64,000 nt of DNA. Origin: Makana argininalis_A (GTDB lineage: Bacteria > Pseudomonadota > Gammaproteobacteria > Enterobacterales > Enterobacteriaceae). The notes beneath the pieces were generated by a model. The model worked only from the letters and a program-made list of their open reading frames with translations, searched no databases and was not told where the DNA came from. Below, piece by piece: positions 55,151 to 64,000 of the stretch. Made by a program: the position numbers and the translations under genes. The DNA lies in assembly GCA_044442745.1 (NCBI GenBank), contig JBISJS010000001.1:213301-277300 (forward strand), read 5' to 3'. Position 1 is the first letter of the stretch. Each line of letters starts with the position of its first letter.

Positions 55151-56194
55151 TTATATATAATTTATTTGTATTTTTTTAAAATGTTTATTTATATTTGTAT
55201 CTTCTATAGACCATTTTGGTTTTACAGAAATAGATAAATTATGATTATAATTAAAATTAATTCTAAAAATACTTGCATATGCTATCATAACTGCATTATC
55301 AGTACAAAATTCTTTTTTTGCATACATTAATTTACAATTTATTTTTTTTACCATTTTTTTCATTTTATGACGTAATAATTTATTAGAACTAACACCTCCA
55401 GAAATAATAAGTTTATTATAACCTGTAATATTAAGAGCTCTTTGAGATTTTAATACTAATGTATCTATAACAGCATTTTCAAATGCTAAAGCTATATCAG
55501 CCTTTGATTGTTCATTACAATATTTTTTATTAATAATTTTAGCAACATGAGTTTTTAAACCAGAAAAACTAAATGATAATCCAGGTTTTTTTAACATTGG
55601 TCTTGGAAAAAAATAATTACCATATTGACCTAATTTTGCTAAATTTTCTAGCATTTTTCCTCCTGGATAATTTAATCCAAGAAGTTTAGCGATTTTATCA
55701 AAAGCCTCTCCTGCTGAATCATCTATACAGTCTCCCAAAATTTTATATAAACCTATACCTTTTGCTAATATTAATTGAGTATGACCACCTGAAACTACTA
55801 AAGCAATAAAAGGAAATTTAGGTTGTTTTTTACCAATCATGGGAGATAATAAATGACCTTCAATATGATTTATTGCAATAGAAGGTATTTTTAATGTATA
55901 AGCTAATGATTTACCTACAGTTGCTCCAATCATTAAAGATCCAATAAGACCAGGTCCTGCTGTATATGCAATATAATTCAAATCATTAAAATTTACAAAA
56001 GAAGTTAAAAATAATTTTTTTATTAATTTTTTTAATTTTAATATATGATATCTTGAAGCTAATTCTGGAACAACTCCTCCATAATAATTGTGTATTTTTT
56101 GACTATATTGAATATTATTAATTAAACCTTTATGTGTATCATATAAAGATACACATGTTTCATCAAAAGATGTTTCTATTCCTAATATTAACAT
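55151..56194 (-). CDS. tsaD: tRNA threonylcarbamoyladenosine transferase TsaD
   Basis: Catalytic, metal-dependent subunit that transfers threonylcarbamoyl to A37 of tRNA. The 347 residues (E. coli 337) keep GIETSFDETCVSLYD, the metal His pair in INHIEGHLLSP, VVSGGHTQL, DSAGEAFDKIAKLLG and SGGVSSNKLLR. It is divergent to rpsU, as in E. coli. Confidence 0.98.
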   Translation of the reverse strand: MLILGIETSFDETCVSLYDTHKGLINNIQYSQKIHNYYGGVVPELASRYHILKLKKLIKKLFLTSFVNFNDLNYIAYTAGPGLIGSLMIGATVGKSLAYTLKIPSIAINHIEGHLLSPMIGKKQPKFPFIALVVSGGHTQLILAKGIGLYKILGDCIDDSAGEAFDKIAKLLGLNYPGGKMLENLAKLGQYGNYFFPRPMLKKPGLSFSFSGLKTHVAKIINKKYCNEQSKADIALAFENAVIDTLVLKSQRALNITGYNKLIISGGVSSNKLLRHKMKKMVKKINCKLMYAKKEFCTDNAVMIAYASIFRINFNYNHNLSISVKPKWSIEDTNINKHFKKIQINYI

Positions 56195-56377
56195 TTTTTA
56201 AAAACCATTTTTATAAGCTTTATATAATTTAAAAAATTAATTATAATAAATTATATATAATTAAATTATATTTAATAAAAAATTTAAATTTGTAAACTTT
56301 GAATTTAATATTTTTGTTAAAATAATAAAATTATTAAATTAATATTTAAATTAATAATAGATTAAGGAAAATTATAA

Positions 56378-56593
56378 ATGCCATCAATTACACTATATGA
56401 AAATGAACCATTTGAATTAGCATTAAGAAGATTTAAACGTTCTTGTGAAAAAGCAGGAATAATATCTGAATTTCGTAAAAGAGAATTTTATGAAAAACCC
56501 ACTACTAAAAGAAAAAGAGCAAAATCTTCTGCTATTAAACGTCATATTAAAAAAATGTCAAGAAATAATTTAAAAAAACAACGTTTATATTAA
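56378..56593 (+). CDS. rpsU: 30S ribosomal protein S21
   Basis: Small ribosomal protein, 71 residues exactly as in E. coli, near identical over YENEPFELALRRFKRSCEKA and REFYEKPTTKRKR. It is the first gene of the rpsU-dnaG-rpoD macromolecular-synthesis operon, with AAGGA about nine bases before the ATG. Confidence 0.98.
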   Translation: MPSITLYENEPFELALRRFKRSCEKAGIISEFRKREFYEKPTTKRKRAKSSAIKRHIKKMSRNNLKKQRLY

Positions 56594-56674
56594 AAATTAA
56601 TATATAATATATTTAACATTAGTATTAAATATATTTATTCTTTAAACATTAAAAATTAATTATCATTTTAAACA

Positions 56675-58417
56675 ATGTCTTATAAAATTAATAAAATTTT
56701 TATAAATCAATTATTAAATTTAACAAATATTGTTGATATTATAGGATCTAAAATTAATTTAAAAAAACATGGTAAATATATTAAAGCCATTTGTCCTTTT
56801 CATAATGATAATAATCCTTCTTTTTTTGTAAATTATGAAAAACAATTTTATCATTGTTTTGGTTGTGGATCACATGGAAATGTAATAGATTTTTTAATGA
56901 ATTTTGAAAAAATAAGATTTATTGATTCAATAGAAGAACTTGCATTATATCATAATACAGAAATTATTTATGAAAATATTGATAACAAGTACAAAAAAAA
57001 AATTTTAATTAAAAATATTTTATATAAATTAATGAACGCAATAAATAAATTTTATAATACATTATTAATTAACAATAAATTTGAAAAAGCAAATAAATAT
57101 TTAAAATATAGAGGAATTAATTCATCTGTATTACATTCTTTTTCTATAGGATTTTCACCTCCAGGTAATAATATTATTAATTTTTTTAAAAAATATAACT
57201 TACCAATTGAAATTATCAAAAAAACAGGATTATTATTTAAAAATAAAAATGGATTATTATACGATATGTTTAGAGAGAGAATTATGTTTCCAATTAGAAA
57301 TAATAAAGGTTTTGTAGTAGGCTTTGGAGCAAGAACATTAAATAATGATAATCCGAAATATTTAAATTCACCTGACACAGAAATTTTTAATAAGAAAAAT
57401 CAATTATATGGATTATATGAAATCAAAAAAAATAAATATAACTTTCCTATACTATTAATAGTTGAAGGTTATATGGATGTTTTAACATTATCTCAATTTG
57501 GTATATTTTATGCAATATCATCTTTAGGTACTTATATAAATAAAGATAATATTGAATTAATATTTAGATTAACAGATCACATAATATGTTGTTATGATGG
57601 TGATATTTCAGGTAAAATAGCTGCTTGGAAATTTTTAAAAAAATCTTTAATATACTTATATGGTAATCGAAAAATAAGTTTTATGTTTATTCCATATGGA
57701 GAAGATCCAGATTCTTTAATTAGAAAGATAGGTAAAAAAGAATTTGAAATTAGAGTTCATAAATCTATACCTTTGTCTAAATTTTTATTTAAAAATTTAT
57801 TAATAAAATCGGATCTAAAAACTTATGAAGGTAAAGCAAAATTTGTAAAATTATCTTTGAATTTAATAAATAAAATACCATGTCCAATATTACGTTTATT
57901 TTTAAAAAAAGAATTAGGAAAAAAAACAGGTATTATTGATAATTTTAAATTAAATAAAATAATATCAATAAATAAAAATAGAAATAATGATTATATTAGA
58001 CAAAAAATTAAAAAAAATATTTTAAAAACTTTATTAGGTTTAATTATTCAATATCCAAAACTTTCTTTTAATGTTTTAAAGTTAAATAAAATTGAAAAAT
58101 ATAACCAACCAGGTATAAAATTATTTATAGAAATAGTTAAAATATGTAATTTATTACCTACAATAAATACAGGACAGTTGTTAGAAAATTATCGTGATAG
58201 TAAATTTTATTTATATCTTAAAAAATTAGCAATTTGGAATCATATGATTATTGATAAAATGATTCAAGTTACTTTTTTGGATGCTTTGTCTAATTTAAAT
58301 AATACAATAATTAATGAAAAATTAGAATTATTAATTACTAAAGGACGTATTAAGATTTTAACTATTAAAGAAAAAAAAAAAATATGGTATTTAAATAAAT
58401 CTTTAATAAAGTTTTAA
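56675..58417 (+). CDS. dnaG: DNA primase
   Basis: Makes RNA primers for replication. The 580 residues (E. coli 581) have the CHC2 zinc domain (CPFHNDNNPSFFVN, then YHCFGCGSHGN, about 40-68), the RNA-polymerase domain FGARTLNNDNPKYLNSP, the Toprim motif VEGYMDVLTL and YDGDISGKIAAW. The C-terminal DnaB-binding part is drifted. It lies about 80 bases after rpsU, and the E. coli rpsU-dnaG terminator is not visible. No clear Shine-Dalgarno is present. Confidence 0.97.
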   Translation: MSYKINKIFINQLLNLTNIVDIIGSKINLKKHGKYIKAICPFHNDNNPSFFVNYEKQFYHCFGCGSHGNVIDFLMNFEKIRFIDSIEELALYHNTEIIYENIDNKYKKKILIKNILYKLMNAINKFYNTLLINNKFEKANKYLKYRGINSSVLHSFSIGFSPPGNNIINFFKKYNLPIEIIKKTGLLFKNKNGLLYDMFRERIMFPIRNNKGFVVGFGARTLNNDNPKYLNSPDTEIFNKKNQLYGLYEIKKNKYNFPILLIVEGYMDVLTLSQFGIFYAISSLGTYINKDNIELIFRLTDHIICCYDGDISGKIAAWKFLKKSLIYLYGNRKISFMFIPYGEDPDSLIRKIGKKEFEIRVHKSIPLSKFLFKNLLIKSDLKTYEGKAKFVKLSLNLINKIPCPILRLFLKKELGKKTGIIDNFKLNKIISINKNRNNDYIRQKIKKNILKTLLGLIIQYPKLSFNVLKLNKIEKYNQPGIKLFIEIVKICNLLPTINTGQLLENYRDSKFYLYLKKLAIWNHMIIDKMIQVTFLDALSNLNNTIINEKLELLITKGRIKILTIKEKKKIWYLNKSLIKF

Positions 58418-58455
58418 AAAATTTAATATTTATAAAAAAAATTTATAATTAATAA

Positions 58456-58473
58456 AATTTATTTAAATAAATT
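58456..58473. repeat. 18-bp A/T palindrome before rpoD
   Basis: Perfect nine-base arms (AATTTATTT/AAATAAATT) end directly at the GGA that precedes the rpoD start. Alone it could be chance; it is listed because similar palindromes abut the ribosome sites of eno, manY and tyrS. Confidence 0.4.
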
Positions 58474-58485
58474 GGATATTATATT

Positions 58486-60327
58486 ATGAATAAAAAAATA
58501 AAATTAAAAATAAATTCACTTATTAAAAATGGTAAAAAAAGAGGTTATTTAACTTTTTCTCAAATAAATAATAATATTAAATATGATTTTAAAAACAATA
58601 TTGATATTAAAAATATAATTAATATTTTTAATAAAATTGGTATAAAAATTATAGAAAAAAATATTAATTCTAATAAAATAATTTTAAATAAAAAAAGTAA
58701 TTATAATAAAAATATATTAAAAGAATCATATAAATATATTTCAAATTCAGATTCTGATATATATAAAACTAATGATGCTATAAGAATGTATATGAAAGAA
58801 ATGGGAACAGTTGATTTATTAAATCGTGAACAAGAAATAGATATTGCCAAAAAAATAGAAGATGGAATAAATCAAGTTAAAATATCTATATCAGAATATC
58901 CAAATGCTATAATTTATATATTAAAAAAATATAAACAAATTAAATCTGGTAAAATAAAATTTACAGATATTGTATCTAATATAATTGATAAAAATTTTAA
59001 AGAACTATTTTTTATTAATAATATTAAAAATGAATTATCTAAAACAGAAAAATATTTATTAAATGATATAGAAGAAAATAATAATCACAGTAAAGAAAAA
59101 TTGAATAATTTAAACAAAATTAATTTTGAAATAGCAAATAAAAAATTTCAAGAATTAAATATACAATATAAAATAACAAAAAATATAATAAAACAATATG
59201 GAAGAGATCATTATAAATCTTCAATAGAAATAAAAAATCTATCTAATATATTTAAACAATTTAAACTAGCTCCTAAACAATTTGATTTTATTTTAAATAA
59301 TATTAGTATAATTATGAATAAAATAAAAATACAAGAAAGTATAATAATGAATTTATGTATTTATAAATGTAAAATGCCTAAAAAAATTTTTATTAAGTTA
59401 TATAATAATAAAAATAAACATTTTGACTGGTTTAAATATGCTTCTTCTTTTAATAAACCTTGGTCAATTAATTTAAAAAAAATAAATAAAAATATAAATA
59501 TTAATATAATTGAATTAAAAAAAATTGAAAAAAAAACCAAATTAACAATAAAACAATTAAAAGATATTAATAGACGTATTTTTATAGGTAAAACAAAAAT
59601 TATTAAAGCTAAAAAAGAAATGGTTGAATCAAATCTTCGTCTTGTGATTTCTATAGCTAAAAAATATATCAATAGAGGTTTACAATTTTTAGACCTTATT
59701 CAAGAAGGAAATATAGGATTAATGAAAGCTGTAGACAAATTTGAATACAAACGTGGTTATAAATTTTCTACTTATGCAACATGGTGGATACGTCAAGCAA
59801 TTACAAGATCAATTGCTGATCAAGCTCGTACAATACGAATACCTGTTCATATGATTGAAACTATAAATAAATTAAATAGAATTTCAAGACAAATTATTCA
59901 AGAATTAGGTAGAGAACCAACACCTGAAGAATTATCTGAAAGAATGATGATTTCAGAAGAAAAAATAAGAAAAGTTTTAAAAATCGCTAAAGAACCTATT
60001 TCAATGGAAACACAAATGGGCAATGATGAAGATTCACATTTAGGTGATTTTATTGAAGATAATAATATTGAATTACCATTAGATTCTGCCACATCAGATA
60101 GTCTAAGATATGCTACTAATAAGATTTTATCTGGTCTTACTCTTAGAGAAGCTAAAGTTTTACGTATGAGATTCGGAATAGATATGAATACAGATCATAC
60201 TTTAGAAGAAGTTGGTAAAAAATTTGAAGTTACAAGAGAAAGAATTCGTCAAATAGAAGCTAAAGCTTTACGTAAATTACGTCATCCTAGTAGATCTGAA
60301 ATATTAAGAAGTTTTTTAGATGATTAA
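58486..60327 (+). CDS. rpoD: RNA polymerase sigma factor 70
   Basis: Housekeeping sigma factor. The 613 residues equal E. coli. Region 1.1 (first 80 residues) and the non-conserved insertion (about 130-370) are heavily drifted, while regions 1.2-4.2 are almost unchanged: RMYMKEMGTVDLL, LDLIQEGNIGLMKAVDKFEY, YATWWIRQAITRSIADQ and the -35 reader VTRERIRQIEAKALRKL. It probably directs most transcription in the cell; no alternative sigma gene is in the window. Confidence 0.98.
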   Translation: MNKKIKLKINSLIKNGKKRGYLTFSQINNNIKYDFKNNIDIKNIINIFNKIGIKIIEKNINSNKIILNKKSNYNKNILKESYKYISNSDSDIYKTNDAIRMYMKEMGTVDLLNREQEIDIAKKIEDGINQVKISISEYPNAIIYILKKYKQIKSGKIKFTDIVSNIIDKNFKELFFINNIKNELSKTEKYLLNDIEENNNHSKEKLNNLNKINFEIANKKFQELNIQYKITKNIIKQYGRDHYKSSIEIKNLSNIFKQFKLAPKQFDFILNNISIIMNKIKIQESIIMNLCIYKCKMPKKIFIKLYNNKNKHFDWFKYASSFNKPWSINLKKINKNININIIELKKIEKKTKLTIKQLKDINRRIFIGKTKIIKAKKEMVESNLRLVISIAKKYINRGLQFLDLIQEGNIGLMKAVDKFEYKRGYKFSTYATWWIRQAITRSIADQARTIRIPVHMIETINKLNRISRQIIQELGREPTPEELSERMMISEEKIRKVLKIAKEPISMETQMGNDEDSHLGDFIEDNNIELPLDSATSDSLRYATNKILSGLTLREAKVLRMRFGIDMNTDHTLEEVGKKFEVTRERIRQIEAKALRKLRHPSRSEILRSFLDD

Positions 60328-60416
60328 AAATAATTTATAATTTAAATAAATAAAAAAACAATTATTGTTAAATTTAATATTTTAAAATTTTTAAAAAGGT
60401 ATTATTATAAAATAAT

Positions 60417-62072
60417 ATGACAAATAAAATTAATAATTTTATTTATAAAATAATTAATAAAGATATCTTAACAGGAAAAAATAAATATATAAAAACTAGA
60501 TTTCCTCCTGAACCTAATGGTTATTTACATTTAGGTCATGCTAAATCTATATGCTTAAATTTTGGTATTGCAAAATATTTTCATGGTACATGTAATCTTC
60601 GTTTTGATGATACAAATCCAGTTAAAGAAAATATAAAATATATTAGTTATATTAAAAAAGATATTAATTGGTTAGGATTTAAATGGAATAATAATATTAA
60701 ATATTCATCTGATTATTTTCATGAAATAAAAAAATTTGCTATTAATTTAATTAAAAAGGGTTTAGCTTATATAGATCAATTATCTATTATAGAAATTAAA
60801 AAATATCGTGGAACATTAAAACAAAATGGAAAAAATAGTCCTTATAGAAACAGAAGTATTAAAGAGAATTTAAATCTTTTTACAAAAATGGAAAATGGTG
60901 AATTCGAAGAAAATAGTATGTGTTTAAGAGCCAAAATCAATATGTCTTCATCATTTATTATAATGAGAGATCCTGTTTTATATAGAATAAAATTTACTAG
61001 TCATCATCAAACTGGTAAAAATTGGTGTATTTATCCAATGTATGATTTTGCTCATTGTATTTCAGATTTATTAGAAGGAATAACACATTCCTTATGTACT
61101 TTAGAATTTCAAAATAATAGAATTTTATATAATTGGATTTTAAAAAATATATCCAATAATAAAATTATTCCAAAACAATATGAATTTTCTAAATTACAAA
61201 TTCATAATACGATAATATCTAAACGATACTTAAATTATATTATTAAAAAAAAACTTGTTAAAAGTTGGGATGATCCTAGATTGCCTACAATTTCTGGTTT
61301 GAGACGTCGTGGTTATACACCAAACTCAATACGTAATTTTTGTAAATTAATTGGAATTTCTAAACAAGAAAGTTATATTAATATTTCTGTTTTAGAGAAT
61401 TGTTTAAGAAAGGATTTGGATGAAAAATCAATACGAGCAATGGCTGTTGTAAATCCTGTTAAATTAATTATAGAAACTTTAGAAGTTGGTTATGAAAAAA
61501 TTATTTACATGAAGAATCATCCTAAAAAACCAGATATGGGAACTAGAAAAGTGATATTGAGTAGAGAAATTTTTATAAATAAAAATGATTTTCAAGAAAA
61601 ACCAAATATTGGATATAATAGATTATCTATAGGAAAAAAAGTACGTTTAAGATATTCTTATGTTATAAAAGCTAAATCTTTTATTAAAGATAAATATGGT
61701 AATATTTCAACTATATTTTGTTGTCATGATCCTAATTCTTGTAATATTGAATATAATAAATTAAGAAAAATAAAGAGTATAATTCATTGGGTTTCTGTTG
61801 AAAAAAATCTACCAGTAGAATTTAGAATTTATGATAAACTATTTATTAAAAAAGAATTAAATTCTTACAAAGATTGTATAAATTATTTTAATAAACAATC
61901 TATAAAAATATATAATGGTTTTGTTGAATATAATTTATTAAATATAAATTTAAATATAAATATTCAATTTGAACGAGAGGGTTATTTTTATGCGGATATT
62001 AATGATTTTTCTTTTAAAAATCCTGTTTTTAACTTAACTACAACAATTTCATCAAGAATTAAAAAAATATAA
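60417..62072 (+). CDS. glnS: Glutaminyl-tRNA synthetase
   Basis: Class I synthetase. The 551 residues (E. coli 554) show HIGH as PEPNGYLHLGHAKS, the tRNA-acceptor contacts, FAHCISDLLEGITHSLCTLEF, and ISKR as the KMSKS equivalent, followed by the two beta-barrel anticodon domains. Its substrate tRNA-Gln(UUG) is at 63750. A direct GlnRS means no amidotransferase route is needed for Gln. Confidence 0.98.
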   Translation: MTNKINNFIYKIINKDILTGKNKYIKTRFPPEPNGYLHLGHAKSICLNFGIAKYFHGTCNLRFDDTNPVKENIKYISYIKKDINWLGFKWNNNIKYSSDYFHEIKKFAINLIKKGLAYIDQLSIIEIKKYRGTLKQNGKNSPYRNRSIKENLNLFTKMENGEFEENSMCLRAKINMSSSFIIMRDPVLYRIKFTSHHQTGKNWCIYPMYDFAHCISDLLEGITHSLCTLEFQNNRILYNWILKNISNNKIIPKQYEFSKLQIHNTIISKRYLNYIIKKKLVKSWDDPRLPTISGLRRRGYTPNSIRNFCKLIGISKQESYINISVLENCLRKDLDEKSIRAMAVVNPVKLIIETLEVGYEKIIYMKNHPKKPDMGTRKVILSREIFINKNDFQEKPNIGYNRLSIGKKVRLRYSYVIKAKSFIKDKYGNISTIFCCHDPNSCNIEYNKLRKIKSIIHWVSVEKNLPVEFRIYDKLFIKKELNSYKDCINYFNKQSIKIYNGFVEYNLLNINLNINIQFEREGYFYADINDFSFKNPVFNLTTTISSRIKKI

Positions 62073-62092
62073 ATATATATTAATTAATATAC

Positions 62093-62608
62093 TTAATATA
62101 TTTTCATTTCTTTGCTGATTATATTAATCCACATTTTAATTCTTGAATACGTAAGTTCAGGTTGTGTATCTTCATCAATAGTTAAACCTATAAAATATTT
62201 ATTTTTAATCAAACATTTAGAATGTGTAAAATTATATCCTTTAATTGACCAATTACCAATAATATTAGCTCCTCTTAATTTAATTATATTTCCTAATATT
62301 CCCATTGCGTCACAAAAATATTCTGGATAATTTTCTTGATCACCACATCCAAATATGGCACAAATTTTTTTTTTAAAATTAATTTTTTTAATAATTGGGA
62401 AAAAATCTTCCCAGTCACATTGAGCTTCACCATAATACCATGTAGATATTCCTAATAATATTCTATTATATTTTTCTATATCTTTTTTACAAGTCTCTGA
62501 TATATTAAATATATCTGTTTTTTTTTTTCCTAAAATATTACTAATGATATGAGCTATTTTTTCAGTATTACCAGTATCGCTTCCATAAAAAATACCTATT
62601 TTAGACAT
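62093..62608 (-). CDS. fldA: Flavodoxin I
   Basis: FMN electron carrier for radical-SAM and isoprenoid enzymes. The 171 residues (E. coli 176) keep the FMN phosphate loop GSDTGNTEKIA, TWYYGEAQCDWEDF and FGCGDQENYPEYFCDAMG. It may supply electrons to LipA and, if the MEP pathway is present, to IspG/IspH, which would feed carotenoid precursors. It is convergent with glnS and divergent to ybgI. Confidence 0.97.
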   Translation of the reverse strand: MSKIGIFYGSDTGNTEKIAHIISNILGKKKTDIFNISETCKKDIEKYNRILLGISTWYYGEAQCDWEDFFPIIKKINFKKKICAIFGCGDQENYPEYFCDAMGILGNIIKLRGANIIGNWSIKGYNFTHSKCLIKNKYFIGLTIDEDTQPELTYSRIKMWINIISKEMKIY

Positions 62609-62767
62609 TTAATTTTATCCGTTAGATTGAAATTTATTAATATTTTTTTATAAAAACATTTTTTAGTTTTAATAAATAGTATATAATATTTTAATATTTT
62701 AATAAATTTAATTATTATAAATTTATTAAATTTTATATTTAAATTCATGTATTATATAAATTTTTAA

Positions 62768-63511
62768 ATGTTAAATATTGAATTAGAAAATTTAGTAAAT
62801 AAAAAACTTTTTAATAAACTAATTAAAGATTATTGTCCAAATGGATTACAAATAGAAGGACGTAAAAAAATAAAAAAAATAATAACAGGAGTAACTTCTT
62901 GTAAAACATTGATAGAAATAGCTATTGAAAAAAATGCTGATGCAATTATAGTACATCATGGTTATTTTTGGAACAATGAAAATATCAAAATATTTGGAAT
63001 GAAGCGTAAACATTTTAAAAAAATATTAACTAATAATATTAATTTATATGTATGGCATTTACCTTTAGATTATAATATTAAATTTGGAAATAATATACAA
63101 TTAGCTAATATTTTAAAATTAAATAAGATTAACTTTATAAGTCCTTTGGTTTTACAAGGACAATTTAATAAATTTTTATATGTTAAAGAATTAAAAAAAA
63201 AATTACAGTTTTATTTAAATAATAATATTTTTTATTATGGAAAAACAGGTTCTAATTTTATAAAAACGGTAGCTTTATGTTCTGGAGGTGGGCATAAGTT
63301 AATTGATATTATTTTGAACAAAAAAATAGATGCTTTTATTACAGGAGACAAATCTGAACAATGTGTTAATTTTGCTAAAGAAAATAAATTACATTTGTAT
63401 ACATGTGGTCATTATGCTACAGAAAAATTCGGTATAAAATCATTAGGTGAATGGTTATTTAAAAAATATAATTTTGATGTTTCTTTTATAGATATCCCAA
63501 ACCCCGCTTAA
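62768..63511 (+). CDS. ybgI: Nif3-family metal-binding protein YbgI
   Basis: Conserved dinuclear-metal protein of the NIF3 (GTP cyclohydrolase I type 2) family; its biochemical role is not settled. The 247 residues equal E. coli YbgI and align throughout: YCPNGLQIEGRK, VHHGYFWNN with the metal His pair, WHLPLDYN, CSGGGHKLID, the GDKSEQ Glu, CGHYATEKFG and the C-terminal IDIPNPA. Its survival in a minimal genome suggests a basic housekeeping function. Confidence 0.94.
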   Translation: MLNIELENLVNKKLFNKLIKDYCPNGLQIEGRKKIKKIITGVTSCKTLIEIAIEKNADAIIVHHGYFWNNENIKIFGMKRKHFKKILTNNINLYVWHLPLDYNIKFGNNIQLANILKLNKINFISPLVLQGQFNKFLYVKELKKKLQFYLNNNIFYYGKTGSNFIKTVALCSGGGHKLIDIILNKKIDAFITGDKSEQCVNFAKENKLHLYTCGHYATEKFGIKSLGEWLFKKYNFDVSFIDIPNPA

Positions 63512-63663
63512 TTATTTTAATAAATGTAAAATAATTTTATAAAAAACTTGATTATATAAAAATATTATGTATTAGTTATATTAATTATAATTTTTTTATA
63601 TCTTTATTTTTTTTAAAAATATATATTTATATTAACTGCAATATATATAAAAAATTATTATAA

Positions 63664-63745
63664 ACGGGAGTGGCGAAAATGGAAGACGCATCAGTTTTAG
63701 ATTCTGACGCTTTAATGCATGCGAGTTCAAATCTCGCCTCCCGTA
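63664..63745 (+). tRNA. tRNA-Leu (UAG)
   Basis: Class II tRNA: acceptor ACGGGAG with CUCCCGU, anticodon loop UUUAGAU (UAG), long variable arm, T-loop UUCAAAU, discriminator A. It matches E. coli leuW. The first pair is A-U rather than G-C and the anticodon stem ends in a U-U mismatch. It leads the leuW-glnU-metU type cluster. Confidence 0.92.
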
Positions 63746-63749
63746 ATTT

Positions 63750-63822
63750 TGGGGTATAGCCAAGTGGAAAGGCAACGGGTTTTGATCCCGTCATTTCCCA
63801 GGTTCGAATCCTGGTGCCCCAG
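63750..63822 (+). tRNA. tRNA-Gln (UUG)
   Basis: Acceptor UGGGGUA with UGCCCCA, anticodon loop UUUUGAU (UUG), T-loop UUCGAAU, discriminator G, as for E. coli glnU. It is five bases after tRNA-Leu, surely on one transcript. Confidence 0.95.
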
Positions 63823-63854
63823 AAATTTATATATTAAATATATTTTTTTTTTAA

Positions 63855-63928
63855 AGCTACGTAGCTCAGTTGGTAAGAGCGCAGCACTCATAACGCTGAG
63901 GTCACAGGTTCGATTCCTGTCGTAGCTA
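63855..63928 (+). tRNA. tRNA-Met elongator (CAU)
   Basis: Acceptor AGCUACG with CGUAGCU, anticodon loop CUCAUAA, T-loop UUCGAUU, discriminator A. The paired 1-72 position (A-U) and likeness to E. coli metT/metU mark it as elongator, not initiator (which has an unpaired C1-A72). Confidence 0.93.
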
Positions 63929-64000
63929 AATAATTAACTTAATTTTAAGAAATTAATGTTTTTATTAATTTATATAAAGAGAAATTAATTTCTAATTAAA
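63929..64000. other. Spacer after the tRNA cluster
   Basis: The last 72 bases are A/T-rich with the complementary segments AGAAATTAAT and ATTAATTTCT, which could form a stem ending the tRNA transcript. No gene is visible before the window ends. Confidence 0.4.

Noticed and set aside
57052..57378. 108-codon open frame on the minus strand
   Set aside because: Antisense to the RNA-polymerase domain of dnaG.
59361..59672. 103-codon open frame on the minus strand
   Set aside because: Antisense to the Lys/Asn-rich part of rpoD; hydrophobic composition is the mirror of A-rich codons.
62112..62330. 72-codon open frame on the plus strand
   Set aside because: Antisense to fldA; no recognisable domain.
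63719..63925. Open frame of 68 codons across the end of tRNA-Leu, tRNA-Gln and tRNA-Met
   Set aside because: It is the translation of structured tRNA genes; all three cloverleaves are complete.
1..64000. CRISPR arrays, prophage or insertion sequences
   Set aside because: No spaced direct-repeat series, transposase or phage gene was seen; the only long repeats are the 141-bp duplication and the palindromes.

Overview
The window is about 64 kb of extremely A+T-rich DNA (roughly four fifths A+T by eye), with proteins dominated by Lys, Asn and Ile, short spacers and almost no gene without a clear Escherichia coli orthologue. Gene order follows gammaproteobacterial (Enterobacterales) blocks: rpmH-rnpA-yidC-mnmE, cyoABCD, clpP-clpX-lon, lipB-lipA, pykF-lpp-sufABCDSE, rpmF-fabD-fabG-acpP, rne/rluC, tsaD/rpsU-dnaG-rpoD and glnS-fldA. 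This is what a long-term, genome-reduced bacterial symbiont of an insect looks like. I cannot name the species. No phage, insertion sequence, CRISPR array or rRNA gene is visible.

Layout: 1-2708 (minus) gyrB (cut by the window edge) and dnaN. 2882-10039 (plus) rpmH, rnpA, yidC, mnmE, cls, tilS, grxD, with tRNA-Ile2 antisense after tilS. 10079-13657 cysS, five tRNAs, folD, def. 13891-17730 (minus) cyoABCD. 18030-25300 (plus) tyrS, clpP, clpX, lon and an unexpected lycopene cyclase gene, crtY. 25337-26984 (minus) lipA, lipB. 27032-29353 tRNA-Ser, tRNA-Val, pykF, lpp. 29400-34968 (minus) sufABCDSE. 34878-35295 a tandem duplication and a long palindrome. 35308-44211 (plus) eno, leuS, holA, rpmF, fabD (frameshifted), fabG, acpP, tgt, hspQ. 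nusB (minus). 44800-48287 (plus) manXYZ, tsaB. 48320-51981 (minus) infA, trxB, serS, rluC. 52183-53457 a truncated rne. 53520-56194 (minus) tRNA-Asn, dnaB, tsaD. 56378-62072 (plus) rpsU, dnaG, rpoD, glnS. fldA (minus), ybgI, then tRNA-Leu, tRNA-Gln and tRNA-Met (plus).

How the genes fit together: a mannose-family PTS (ManXYZ) would bring in sugar at the expense of PEP, which enolase makes and pyruvate kinase consumes. Electrons leave through cytochrome bo3 oxidase. The SUF system supplies Fe-S clusters, needed by LipA among others. LipB takes octanoyl groups from the acyl carrier protein made by the fatty-acid genes. Flavodoxin, thioredoxin reductase and a monothiol glutaredoxin handle redox. 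Lipoprotein Lpp, YidC and cardiolipin synthase point to a retained double-membrane envelope. CrtY implies that lycopene is made by the symbiont or a partner.

The most notable features are: crtY in a minimal genome; fabD broken by one missing A in an A9 tract; a LeuRS whose editing site is eroded; a FolD with Ile at the catalytic Lys54 position; a GrxD with CLFS in place of CGFS; an RNase E that stops after its catalytic core; a perfect 141-bp tandem duplication of the sufA 5' end beside a perfect 108-bp A/T palindrome in front of eno; and the absence of dnaA, recF, fmt, cyoE, plsX, fabH and fabF from their usual positions.
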